Assembly: GCA_963796325.1 (NCBI GenBank) | Contig: CAWCLF010000001.1 | Span: 868,001-932,000 of the forward strand | Length of the DNA: 64,000 bases | Direction of reading: 5' to 3' | From: CAVYGN01 sp963796325 | GTDB lineage: Bacteria; Spirochaetota; Brevinematia; Brevinematales; JAOACQ01 | Shown: positions 35,289 through 44,600 of the stretch, piece by piece | Position numbering within the stretch: the first letter of the stretch is position 1 | Layout of the letters: the number at the start of each line of letters is the position of its first letter | Notes under the pieces: generated by a model | What the model was told of the DNA's origin: nothing | What the model saw: the letters and a program-made list of their open reading frames with translations, nothing else | Databases searched by the model: none | Made by a program: the position numbers and the translations under genes

Positions 35289-37112
35289 ATGTTAAAAGAA
35301 AATTTTCGAAATATAGCTATTATCGCCCATGTCGATCATGGCAAAACAACCCTTGTCGACGCGATGCTCAGGCAGAGCGGTATTTTTAACGGTCACCAGG
35401 AGATCCAGGACCGCGTCATGGATTCCATGGACCTTGAAAAGGAGCGCGGCATTACGATAGCTGCGAAAAATACCGCGGTTTATTATAACGGCATCAAGAT
35501 TAATATAATCGATACTCCCGGACATGCCGATTTCGGCGGGGAAGTGGAACGCGGCCTGAATATGGTGGAAGGCGTGCTCCTGCTGGTAGATGCCAGCGAG
35601 GGCCCCCTGCCCCAGACAAGGTTCGTGCTCAGGAAAGCGCTGGCCAAAAAACTCCTTGTCATCCTGGTTATCAATAAGATAGACCGGAAGGATGCACGCA
35701 TAGAAGAAGTCGTCAGCGAAGTATACGACCTCTTTATCGATCTCGGGGCCGACCATAATCAAATCGAATTTCCGATCATTTATACTATAGCAACGGAGGG
35801 GCGGGCTTATAAAAATATCGGCGATGAATCCGGCAATCTCTTGCCGCTTTTTGAAACGATCATTAATTCCATTCCCGCTCCCGAAGGCGACGATAGCTTA
35901 GAGCCGCAGTTCCTTGTCACCAACCTCGATTATGATTTCTATGTCGGCCAGATAGCCCTGGGGAGAATGTTCAACGGGAAGCTTGAACTGTCCAAACAGT
36001 ACGCCCTGTGCAGCGGCGATAAAATCACCAGGAATATTAGATTTTCCAACCTCTTTACATATTACGGACTGGGTAAAAAACAGGTAAACGAAGTGGAAGC
36101 GGGGGATATCGTAGCCGTGTCAGGCGTTGAAAATGTCGGCATCGGCGATACTATTACATCGCAGGACAGGCCTATGCCTCTTCCCGGGATCCGTGTCGAC
36201 GAGCCTACCGTCTCGATGATATTTTATGTGAATTCGAGCCCAACTGCCGGAAGGGACGGCAAGTACCTGACGACACGCTACATTAAGTCGAGGCTGGAAC
36301 TGGAGTCATTGCGGAATGTTTCCATACGCGTTGAAACCACAGACAGGGCGGATGCATTCAAGGTATCGGGCAGGGGTGAGCTGCAGTTAGGAATCCTTAT
36401 CGAGACGATGCGCCGCGAGGGTTATGAACTTATGGTTTCCAAGCCTAATATTATTACTAAGACGGTTAATGGAAAAACACAGGAACCTTTTGAAAGGGTC
36501 TTTTTCGATATTCCGGAAGAATATGTTGGAGTTGTCACTGAAAAAATGTCGCGGAAAAAAGGGAAAATGGAAAATCTGAAACACAATGGCGCCGGAAGGG
36601 TAACCCTGGAATATGTCTGCCCGACGCGGGGTCTTATCGGTTTAAGGAGCCAGTTCCTTACTGATACCAGGGGACTGGGCGTCATCAATTCACTTTTTGA
36701 AGGCTACATGGATTGGGCCGGGACTATACGCCACAGGGAAAATGGTGTCCTGGTCGCGGACAGGGCCGGGAAATCGAATTCCTACGCCCACCTGGCTATG
36801 GAGGACCGCGGCGAACTTTTCCTTAATGTCGGGACAGAAGTTTACGAGGGTATGATCGTCGGAGAAAATAACCGGGACCAGGACCTCGATGTTAATATAA
36901 CTAAAGAAAAAAAGCTCACAAATATGCGGAGTTCCACATCGGATCAGACTGTGGTCTTGAAAACTCCGCGTATACTCTCCCTGGACGAAGCGATCGAGTT
37001 CATAGCCGAGGATGAGCTTGTCGAAGTCACTCCGGCGAATTTCAGAATGAGAAAGATGGAAATGGAGCAGAACAAAAGGTCTGCTATGAATAAAACGCAT
37101 AACAGGAAATAA
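35289..37112 (+). CDS. typA: ribosome-associated GTPase TypA/BipA
   Basis: 607 residues, standard length. Translational GTPase that binds the ribosome and supports growth under stress and 50S assembly. GTPase motifs: G1 AHVDHGKTTL (residues about 13-22), G2 ERGITI, G3 DTPGHADFGGE, G4 NKIDR. The TypA-specific C-terminal domain shows CPTRGLIGLRSQFLTDTRG and TKEKKLTNMRSS. A TGGAG precedes the ATG by 8 nt. A 16-bp palindrome (35255-35270) and a TATAAT lie just before the ribosome site. Confidence 0.97.
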   Translation: MLKENFRNIAIIAHVDHGKTTLVDAMLRQSGIFNGHQEIQDRVMDSMDLEKERGITIAAKNTAVYYNGIKINIIDTPGHADFGGEVERGLNMVEGVLLLVDASEGPLPQTRFVLRKALAKKLLVILVINKIDRKDARIEEVVSEVYDLFIDLGADHNQIEFPIIYTIATEGRAYKNIGDESGNLLPLFETIINSIPAPEGDDSLEPQFLVTNLDYDFYVGQIALGRMFNGKLELSKQYALCSGDKITRNIRFSNLFTYYGLGKKQVNEVEAGDIVAVSGVENVGIGDTITSQDRPMPLPGIRVDEPTVSMIFYVNSSPTAGRDGKYLTTRYIKSRLELESLRNVSIRVETTDRADAFKVSGRGELQLGILIETMRREGYELMVSKPNIITKTVNGKTQEPFERVFFDIPEEYVGVVTEKMSRKKGKMENLKHNGAGRVTLEYVCPTRGLIGLRSQFLTDTRGLGVINSLFEGYMDWAGTIRHRENGVLVADRAGKSNSYAHLAMEDRGELFLNVGTEVYEGMIVGENNRDQDLDVNITKEKKLTNMRSSTSDQTVVLKTPRILSLDEAIEFIAEDELVEVTPANFRMRKMEMEQNKRSAMNKTHNRK

Positions 37113-37188
37113 AGTTGAAATAATTCAAATTATTTCAAATCGCCTGTATGGCTGGAGCGAACTTGTGGAAAGCGGAAGGAGATACTGA

Positions 37189-37950
37189 ATGGAATTAACC
37201 CGTGAACAATATAACAGCATATCTTATTACTATGAAATATTCTATTCGGGATCCGATTTAACAAAGCTCGAAAATGATTTTATTAATCAGCATAAGGAAT
37301 ACCTTGATCAACTGCCGAAGGGCGCAAAAATCTGCGACTGCGCATGCGGCAACGGGATACAGGCTATAGCCCTGAAAAAAAGGGGATTCGACGTATTGGC
37401 GGCCGATATCAGCGATGAAATGGTCAGCCTGGCAATTAAAAATGCAAAAGAAAGAAATGTAGAGTTACCGATAAAACGGATGTCATGGAAAGAATTATCG
37501 GCTGCATATCCGGATAAATTCGATGCGGTTTTCTGCTGGGGCAACTCCATGTCTAACAGCCTTTCCAGGCAGGAAATGAAAGAAAATCTCGAGGCGATCT
37601 TTAAGACGCTCAGGACAAACGGCAGATTGTTCATAGATACCAGAAATTGGGATAAATTGGTCTTAACAAGACAGCATTATTATACCTATGACATCAAAGA
37701 ATACAAGAGTAAGAAATATCTGCCCCTTTACATCATGCATATCGGGAATTTTGACGAACGAGCAGATCTTGAAATGTTATTCCTGGAGATCAGGGATGAT
37801 CTCTCGACAGGATGCACGGGATTTAAACTGGATTTCATGCCTTTCAGGCATGATGATTTTAAAATGAGACTTGAAGAAGCCGGTTTCAAAATTTTAAAAG
37901 ATTCTTATAAACCCGATGAAGATTTTTACTATTTGGTTCTCGAAAAATAA
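37189..37950 (+). CDS. class I SAM-dependent methyltransferase
   Basis: 253 residues, soluble. SAM motif I is ICDCACGNGIQAIALKKRGF (about residue 46), followed by VLAADISDEMVSLAIKNAK; motif IV/post-I is KFDAVFCWGNSMSNS and RLFIDTRNWDKL. The arrangement with W-G-N-S-x-S and D-x-R-N-W is that of glycine/sarcosine N-methyltransferase-like proteins; the substrate is not certain. AAGGAG is 7 nt before ATG. Follows typA by 76 bp. Confidence 0.85.
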   Translation: MELTREQYNSISYYYEIFYSGSDLTKLENDFINQHKEYLDQLPKGAKICDCACGNGIQAIALKKRGFDVLAADISDEMVSLAIKNAKERNVELPIKRMSWKELSAAYPDKFDAVFCWGNSMSNSLSRQEMKENLEAIFKTLRTNGRLFIDTRNWDKLVLTRQHYYTYDIKEYKSKKYLPLYIMHIGNFDERADLEMLFLEIRDDLSTGCTGFKLDFMPFRHDDFKMRLEEAGFKILKDSYKPDEDFYYLVLEK

Positions 37951-37958
37951 AGACGATT

Positions 37959-38078
37959 ATGATTAATTATACAAGAAAGGGCCTTGCAAAAGAATTGGGT
38001 ATCGGGATCGAAGCGTTAAGCCCGAATAATATTAAGGCCCTTCTCAAAAATTACATCAAACCGGATAAAGACCTTTAA
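37959..38078 (+). CDS. possible 39-residue peptide or regulator remnant
   Basis: ATG 37959 to TAA 38078 reads GLAKELGIGIEALSPNNIKA and ends NYIKPDKDL. The LAKELGIGIEAL part looks like the first helix-turn-helix helices of a MerR-like regulator, cut short. The start follows the methyltransferase stop by 8 bp without a ribosome site. It may be non-coding. Confidence 0.3.
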   Translation: MINYTRKGLAKELGIGIEALSPNNIKALLKNYIKPDKDL

Positions 38079-38096
38079 AAATATTTTTAATAAAAT

Positions 38097-38146
38097 AGTT
38101 GACAAGTCAACTGTTATATTCTTATAATATTGGTTGATTAATCAAC
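38097..38146 (+). promoter_or_regulatory. promoter with two palindromic operators for the MarR gene
   Basis: TTGACA (38099-38104), 18-bp spacer, TATAAT (38123-38128). The palindrome AGTTGACAAGTCAACT (38097-38112) covers the -35, and GTTGATTAATCAAC (38133-38146) covers the transcription start. Both share GTTGA/TCAAC arms, so one dimeric repressor, presumably the MarR protein encoded 20 bp downstream, can block the promoter at both ends. Confidence 0.8.
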
Positions 38147-38168
38147 GATAATAAGAGTGAGGCCGAAA

Positions 38169-38603
38169 ATGGAATTTATATCAAGGTATATCTGGCAGAT
38201 CGATAAAAATTCCCAGGTATTTTTGGCCGGCCGTTTAAGAAAATTCAGGATAGGAAACGGACAGCTGCCGATGCTTATGCTTCTTTACAATTACAAGGGA
38301 AAGTTAAACCAGGAAGAAATATCGTGGCATTTGAATATCGATAAGGCTGCTACGGCAAGAGCGGTAAGTAAATTATTGAAAGAAGGTCTTATAGACAGGG
38401 AGGTGGATTCCATCGATAAAAGAATGTTCAGGATCGGCCTGACGGCCAAGGCGCAAGAATTAAAAGATGTTTTTTTTAATATTGTGGACGAATGGCATAA
38501 GATTTTATTGAAAGGTTTTTCAGTAGAAGATAAAAAAAATATCTTATCGATTTTGAAAAAAATGAAAAATAATTCTCTTAATTATAAAAGGAACGAATTT
38601 TAA
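38169..38603 (+). CDS. MarR family transcriptional regulator
   Basis: 144 residues from ATG 38169 (GTGAGG 6 nt upstream; the GTG inside that ribosome site is not the start). Winged helix: QLPMLMLLYNYKGKLNQEEISWHLNIDKAATARAVSKLLKEGLIDREVDSIDKRMFRIGLTAKA is the MarR pattern, with wing D-x-R-x-x-R/I. Likely autorepressor and regulator of the methyltransferase gene that follows (70 bp gap). Ligand unknown. Confidence 0.9.
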   Translation: MEFISRYIWQIDKNSQVFLAGRLRKFRIGNGQLPMLMLLYNYKGKLNQEEISWHLNIDKAATARAVSKLLKEGLIDREVDSIDKRMFRIGLTAKAQELKDVFFNIVDEWHKILLKGFSVEDKKNILSILKKMKNNSLNYKRNEF

Positions 38604-38673
38604 GAGTACTTATCGCCCTCGCCCATAGGCTTTATGAATCCTGAACAAGGAAGTATTTTTGAGGAGTTATTAA

Positions 38674-39498
38674 TTGAAATTAGAATTGGAAGGCATTCAA
38701 AAAACTTTATTGATTCCTTTATGGAGCCGCGCCCGGTTAAGCAGTGAAGACAACCCGATAATCAATGATTTAAAGGCAATGGATATCATCGAAAATATAG
38801 GCTACGATTTCGATAAAACCGAAAAGAGCATACCATATTTTGTCAAACTGATGCTCGCGGTCAGGGCAAGGGAGATCGATGAAAAAATAAAGGAATTTAT
38901 TAAAAGATTTCCCGGGGCCGTAATCGTCAATCTAGGTTCCGGCCTGGATACTGCATTTTACCGCGTTGATAACGGGTCTATACGATGGCTCGATGTAGAT
39001 TTGCCGGAAGTTATCAGGATAAGGGAAGAACTTCTGCCTGAAACCGGCCGCTCCAGATACATATCCGGATCGATTTTTGAAAAGAAGTGGCTGGATGAAA
39101 TACCCCGTTGTGAAAGCGGAATTTTATTCGTATCCGCGGGTGTTTTGCCGTACTTTAATGAAAATCTAGTAAAGATGTTATTTAAAAATATTATGGATAA
39201 TTTTCCGGAATGCGATATCGTGTTTGATACGCAATCCGGGATTGGAAATATGGTTTCCAATATCGGAACCTTCTTCCGGGGCATGAAATCGGCGACCCTT
39301 CGGTGGGGAATAAAAGATGCCGCTCTAATGGAAAAGTGGCACGGGGGGATGGAGCTATTGGAGCAATATCCCCTTTTTTCAAGAATAAAAAGAGAACCTT
39401 CCTGGGGCAAAAATATTATTAGAATAATCGATGCGAGCGATAAATTCCGCATGTCGAATATAGTCCATTTAAAATTGAAAAACAAAAAAGATAATTGA
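38674..39498 (+). CDS. leucine-carboxyl-methyltransferase-like O-methyltransferase
   Basis: 274 residues from TTG 38674, placed by GAGGAG 7 nt upstream. LCMT family (PF04072 type): TLLIPLWSRARLSSEDNPIINDLKAMDII at the N-terminus, the SAM motif VIVNLGSGLDTAFYRVDNG (about residue 90), WLDVDLPEVIRIREELLPE, and VSAGVLPYFNENLVKMLF. Bacterial members methylate small-molecule or polyketide carboxylates; the substrate is unknown. Probably in one unit with marR. Confidence 0.88.
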   Translation: MKLELEGIQKTLLIPLWSRARLSSEDNPIINDLKAMDIIENIGYDFDKTEKSIPYFVKLMLAVRAREIDEKIKEFIKRFPGAVIVNLGSGLDTAFYRVDNGSIRWLDVDLPEVIRIREELLPETGRSRYISGSIFEKKWLDEIPRCESGILFVSAGVLPYFNENLVKMLFKNIMDNFPECDIVFDTQSGIGNMVSNIGTFFRGMKSATLRWGIKDAALMEKWHGGMELLEQYPLFSRIKREPSWGKNIIRIIDASDKFRMSNIVHLKLKNKKDN

Positions 39499-39589
39499 TG
39501 ATTTAATTCACGACTCTTTTCTTCATTTATCCATATTTGTTGAATATCGCCGAAGGAAATGATAAACTATGGTCTTTGGGGAGGCAATA

Positions 39590-40219
39590 ATGAGCGAATC
39601 TTATGAAAATAACAGCACGAGGATTTTTGCCGTCATCATGGGAATACTGACAGGTTTCGGAGGCGCGGCCCATGGGATATTTGAAATATTACAGACCGGC
39701 AAACCGTCCGGAGAGTTGTTTTCTGAAACGCTGGGAGGTTTTACCATTATCCCCGATTTTAAAATATCAGGAATAATAGCGCTCTTAATCGGTTTGTCGA
39801 TCATCTGCTGGACCATCGGTTTTATCTACAAAAAAAACGGCCCCTTAATTTACCTAGCTCTTTCAGTACTTCTATTTTTGGCGGGCGGAGGCGTGGCCCA
39901 AGTTTTAGGCTTTTTAACGACCTGGGCAGTAGCTACGAGGATCAATAAACCATTGACATGGTGGAAAAAAATATTAAGGGATGATTTCAGAATAAAATTG
40001 GCGAAATTATGGTTCCCTTTACTGATAACCGGGTTTTTATTTTTTTTCACGGGTGTGGCAATCTGGCTCTTCCTGACTCCTCCTGTTGTTGAATACAGGA
40101 TCGGTGCAGTCCAATATACATGCTGGTCTTTTCTTGTCATCGGTTTTTTGTGCCTGATTTTAACCATTGTTTCAGGTTTTGCGCATGATATTGAGAACCG
40201 TATGAAACAGGTCTCTTAA
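39590..40219 (+). CDS. membrane protein of unknown function
   Basis: 209 residues from ATG 39590 (GGAGG 6 nt upstream). About five TM helices: IFAVIMGILTGFGGAAHGIFEIL, ISGIIALLIGLSIICWTIGFI, PLIYLALSVLLFLAGGGVAQVLGFL, LWFPLLITGFLFFFTGVAIWLFL, CWSFLVIGFLCLILTIVSGF. A GGAAHGIFEILQ motif in the first helix looks conserved. Not recognised. Confidence 0.65.
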   Translation: MSESYENNSTRIFAVIMGILTGFGGAAHGIFEILQTGKPSGELFSETLGGFTIIPDFKISGIIALLIGLSIICWTIGFIYKKNGPLIYLALSVLLFLAGGGVAQVLGFLTTWAVATRINKPLTWWKKILRDDFRIKLAKLWFPLLITGFLFFFTGVAIWLFLTPPVVEYRIGAVQYTCWSFLVIGFLCLILTIVSGFAHDIENRMKQVS

Positions 40220-40254
40220 ACCGATTTTACCTGCCGTACCGAGGGTGAGGTTTT

Positions 40255-40365
40255 ATGGATTCAAATATATTCAATGAAAAAGATAATGAACAAAAATGGA
40301 ATAAGCGTTCCAATACATACGATGAAAAGAGGTTCGATTATTTCAGGTATATCGCAGGGTGTTGA
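40255..40365 (+). pseudogene. N-terminal remnant of a methyltransferase
   Basis: 36 codons after a GTGAGG ribosome site: DSNIFNEKDNEQKWNKRSNT, YDEKRFDYFRYI, stop. W-x-x-R-x-x-x-Y-D-E-K-R-F-x-Y-F is the usual start of class I methyltransferases, just before SAM motif I, which is not found in any frame downstream. The following 200 bp to 40571 (including a stretch of CCCGCGCCCGGGGG) contain nothing I can assign. Confidence 0.4.
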
Positions 40366-40571
40366 AGCAGGATAAAAAGTTATTCAATTGCATATCCTTT
40401 AAAAGTGCACATTGCCGGAAAATGAAAAGTCTTCTTGAAAAAATCCGCTATGGAAAAAATTAAATGCAATACATCTGGAGGATTTGCGTCATTATAGGAT
40501 GTCAAACCCGCGCCCGGGGGAAAATCGCGGCTGTTTAGTTATATTAAGATTACATTGGATCGAGGTTATAC

Positions 40572-41522
40572 ATGAGTAAAATATTTTCGGCAATATTAAT
40601 TGTCTCAATCTTATCTGTTTTGCATGGATGCGGCGCCATGAAATCATGGAGTAATAACCCTGTTACGATGAGACTTCCGGATATTAATGACCGGGAATAT
40701 CTAATCTATAACGGGTATGATAACGGGGAACTTTCAAGGATCATTCATATGGTTTCAAGGATCGACAGCAATAGCGGCATAACGATGTATATCGACTGGA
40801 CAAATCTGAATGAAAAAGTGAAAAAACTCCCGGCGGAATATTCGGAATTTCAACGAAAGTTTGTTTTTTCATCGAAGTATCATACTCTTACTTCAAGCAG
40901 GGATTACTGGTTCCGGACGGCAAAATCGGAAGGGAAAAAAGGCCTTGTCGGTATCGATCTGGATATAGATATCGCCGGACTGCATGCAATTTTCGTAAAA
41001 TACAATTGGGATGGAGAAACGCTTAAAAAGAAAACAAGCAGGATTGATCTGAAAAAAGGGTATTCATACTGGGATATGACTTCATTCGCTTTGATTGGCA
41101 TGAGATTTTTTGAACCTGAAAAGGGCGGAATAGCTTACCTGGTTGACGCCGATTTTGCTAATGAGATCCCTGTAAGCTTCAGGTATTATGGGGATGAAAC
41201 CGTTAATGTCCCGGCGGGCAGTTTTAACACAAAAAAATACGGGTTTGTTATAACGGACCCTTTCCTGAACGGTCTTCTTGGGAAACAGGCTGAAGAATAT
41301 TATATATGGGTCGATAAAAAACAGCAGGGACTAATGATCCAATCGATCAGGCCGGGAGGCCAGGTAAATAAACTGGCAAAAATAGGAATTTGGCAGCGGG
41401 AGGCAGAGGATGGAGATCTTCTCAACAGAAGGGACATTCTTGCGGCAAACGGTATCTGCCCGCAGGGCAGGGCAGGCAGTAACCGCAGCCCCTTCACAAA
41501 CCGGCAAGTTCAGCCTCTATAA
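40572..41522 (+). CDS. lipoprotein with DUF3108-like fold
   Basis: 316 residues. Signal ends in the lipobox SVLHGC (Cys20). The mature protein has GYDNGELSRIIHMVSRID, ITMYIDWTNLN, a central YSYWDMTSFALIGMRFF, and VSFRYYGDETVNVPAGSFNTKKYGFVI followed by EYYIWVDKKQQGLMIQ. The last pattern (V-x-VPAG-x-F, then Y-x-W-x-D-x-x) is the DUF3108-type core also seen in the TetR fusion at 28662-29942. Function unknown; probably a periplasmic face of a membrane. Confidence 0.7.
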   Translation: MSKIFSAILIVSILSVLHGCGAMKSWSNNPVTMRLPDINDREYLIYNGYDNGELSRIIHMVSRIDSNSGITMYIDWTNLNEKVKKLPAEYSEFQRKFVFSSKYHTLTSSRDYWFRTAKSEGKKGLVGIDLDIDIAGLHAIFVKYNWDGETLKKKTSRIDLKKGYSYWDMTSFALIGMRFFEPEKGGIAYLVDADFANEIPVSFRYYGDETVNVPAGSFNTKKYGFVITDPFLNGLLGKQAEEYYIWVDKKQQGLMIQSIRPGGQVNKLAKIGIWQREAEDGDLLNRRDILAANGICPQGRAGSNRSPFTNRQVQPL

Positions 41523-41651
41523 TTTTTCATGATTTGCCATGATATTTTTCAACTAATATTACAATAAAAGTCTGGATAAATTTCCCGAATAAGGTTAAAA
41601 CAGAACGTTTATATTATTGACAATCAATAAACAGTGCCTTACCATTTTTAT

Positions 41652-44600
41652 ATGAGCGATGAAAATAGCAAAACTATTCTTCTCGTGGAAGCTGCTAAGA
41701 GCATTGCTAAAAATGAAAAAACAGCCTTAGAAAAATACGGTTACAAGGTAATAATTTCAAATTCCGGTAAAGAAGCGCTAAATATCATTGAAAATAAAAC
41801 TTCCATTGATCTGATGCTTATGGATATTAACCTTTCCGAAGGAATTTATAGTTGGGAAACTTCCGGCATAACCTCAAAAATCAATGACGTTCCCGTCGTT
41901 TTAATGTTAAATCCGGACGTCTCGCCGGAAACGATCGAAAAAATAAAAGAAATTAAATTTTATGGATTTATCGATAAAAATTCAAGTCCGGCATTTTTTG
42001 ACGCTTCGATAAAAATGGCTTTGAACCTTTTCGAATCGCGCATTATCGAACAGGAATATATTGAATTCAGGAAGAGGGCATTTGAAAGCTCGATTGTTCC
42101 AATGGTTGTAATGGACAGCCGGACATACGGGTTTATAGATTGCAATCCGGCTGCGGCAGCAATTTACAGATTTCATACCTGTGAAGAAACGATAGGCAAA
42201 ACTCCGCTCGACGTATCGGCGCCTGTGCAATATGATGGTTCTCTTTCCGCGGATAAGGCTAAATATTATATCGATAAAGCCTTAGCCGAGGGACAGACCG
42301 TTTTTGAATGGCGGCACAAGCGGCCTGACGGCGAAATATGGGACGCCGAAGTTCACCTGATGAGTTTTGTTTCAAGGGGCAGGAAATTTCTTCAATTTAC
42401 CCTCAGGGATATCACTGAACGCAAACTGGCCGAGGATGAATTGAATAAAAGTTTATTAAGGTATAAAACACTTGTCGATAACAGTCCCGATATTATTGCA
42501 CGTTTTGATAATAATATTCATTATCTTTTTGTCAACTCAAGCATAAGCCGGGTTAGTCCTTTTAAGTCGGATTACTTCATTGGAAAGACAATGCATGAAG
42601 TAGGCTTCACGGATTACGAAGCCGATCAGAGAGAATCATTAGTCCGTCAGGTTTTCAATAACGGAACTTCCGTTGAAACCGAGTTTGAATTTACAGGTTT
42701 AAACGGACGGCGTTTTTATGATTATCGGGCTTATCCGGAATTTGATTTGACAGGGAAGGTACAATCTGTCCTGACTATCAACAGGGATATAACCGAACGT
42801 AAAAAAGCCGAGAATGAATTAAAAGCAAGCGAGGAGAATTACCGTTATCTGTTCAACAACTCACCGGTAGGGATATTCCAAAGAAAATTAGACGGCGAAT
42901 TTATTTTCTTTAACGACGCCGAAATTAAAAACTTCGAATGCCGGACCAGGGAAGAGTATCTCGAAAATTACGGTGATTCGTCAAAACACTTTGAAAATCC
43001 GGAAGAACTCGTAAATTATCAGGAATCGCTCATAAAAAACAAATCCGTCCGCAATTTCGAAGCCACGGCACTTTTAAAAAACGGGAAAAGGAAATGGTTC
43101 CTCTTATCCGCAAATTATGACGATTTAAAATCGGTCGTGAACGGGTTTTCAATGGATATAACGAAACGCGTACAGGCCGAGACGGCTTTAAAAACGCAGA
43201 CCCGCCTGCAGGAATTGCTGATGAAAATGTCGGCGGGATTTATAAATATGCCCCTTGAGAAAATCGAATACTCGATCGATAATTCGCTCGAGGAAATCGG
43301 GGTTTTTGTCGAGGCGGACCGTGTCCATATTGCCGACTATAACCTTGAGGCCGATTCTTTCACCGTTACCCACGAATGGTGCCATGAAGGGATAAAACCG
43401 GTAATAAACATTGCGAAAAATGTTAAACTGGCCTCATTTCCGGATTTCGACCTGGAATCGTTCAGGCTGGGTAACCCGGTTTTCATTCCCGACACCGGTT
43501 TAATGCCACAGGGCCCTTTCCGGAATTTTCTTGAAACAGGAGATTCCAGATCTTTAATAATAGTTCCTATGATGAATTGCGGACTAATAAGCGGATTTGC
43601 AAACTTCGCATGGGTAAGGAGAGTTTATAAATTTTCAGGATTTGAAGAAGATCTGCTTTTATTCTTTTCAAACATGCTTGTAAATATTCAACAGAGGATG
43701 CTGGCGAATATTTCTCTTCATGAAAGCGAACAGAATTACAGGTACCTTTTCGATTTCGCCGGGGACGGCATTTTGATCCTTCAGGAGAGTGAAATTTTCG
43801 ACTGCAACCTAAGGGCGGTTGAAATGATCGGCCTGGACAGGGATAAAATAATCGGGCATAGCATCTTAGATTTTTCTCCCGAATTCCAGAAAGGGAGCGT
43901 TCCTTCAAAAACCCTGGCAATAGAAAAAATTACAGAGGCTCTGGAGGGCAAACCCCAGCGATTTGAGTGGGAATATATCAGGTCCGGCGGGCATCACGGC
44001 ATAGTAGAGGCCACTCTCTATCCGATCCGGTTGAAAGAAAAATTATTTCTGCAGGCGTTTCTCAGGGATGTCACCGAGCGTGTACACAGCGAGGAAGCCC
44101 TGATGCAGAGCGAAAATAAATACCGTTCCCTTTATGAAAACGCTTTCCATGCGATTTACAGATCGACGCCGCAGGGAACTATAATAAGCGCCAATCCCGC
44201 GGCAGTAAGATTATTCGGCTATACTTCAGAAGAAGAGGCAATAAGCAGTATCACCGATTTTGGAAAACAGCACTTCGCCAACCCGGAAGAACTCAAAAAA
44301 ATGCTGGAAATTCTGGCTCAAAACGGTTCTATTGAAAACTACGAAATAGAATGCCGGAGCAAAGACGGAAAAACTATCTGGATCCTGCTTAACGCCCGCA
44401 CCGTAACGGCTCCGGACGGTACCGTCGAGTACATCGACGGGGTGGTACAGGACATTACCGAACGCAAAGCCGTCGAGGAGAATCTGATCGCCGCTTATGA
44501 ATCTTTGAAGAAAGCGAATAATGATATACGGTTTAAGGACCAGATGCTCCTCCGGTCCGAGAGGCTGTCGAGCCTCGGCCAGCTTTCATCGGCGATAGCG

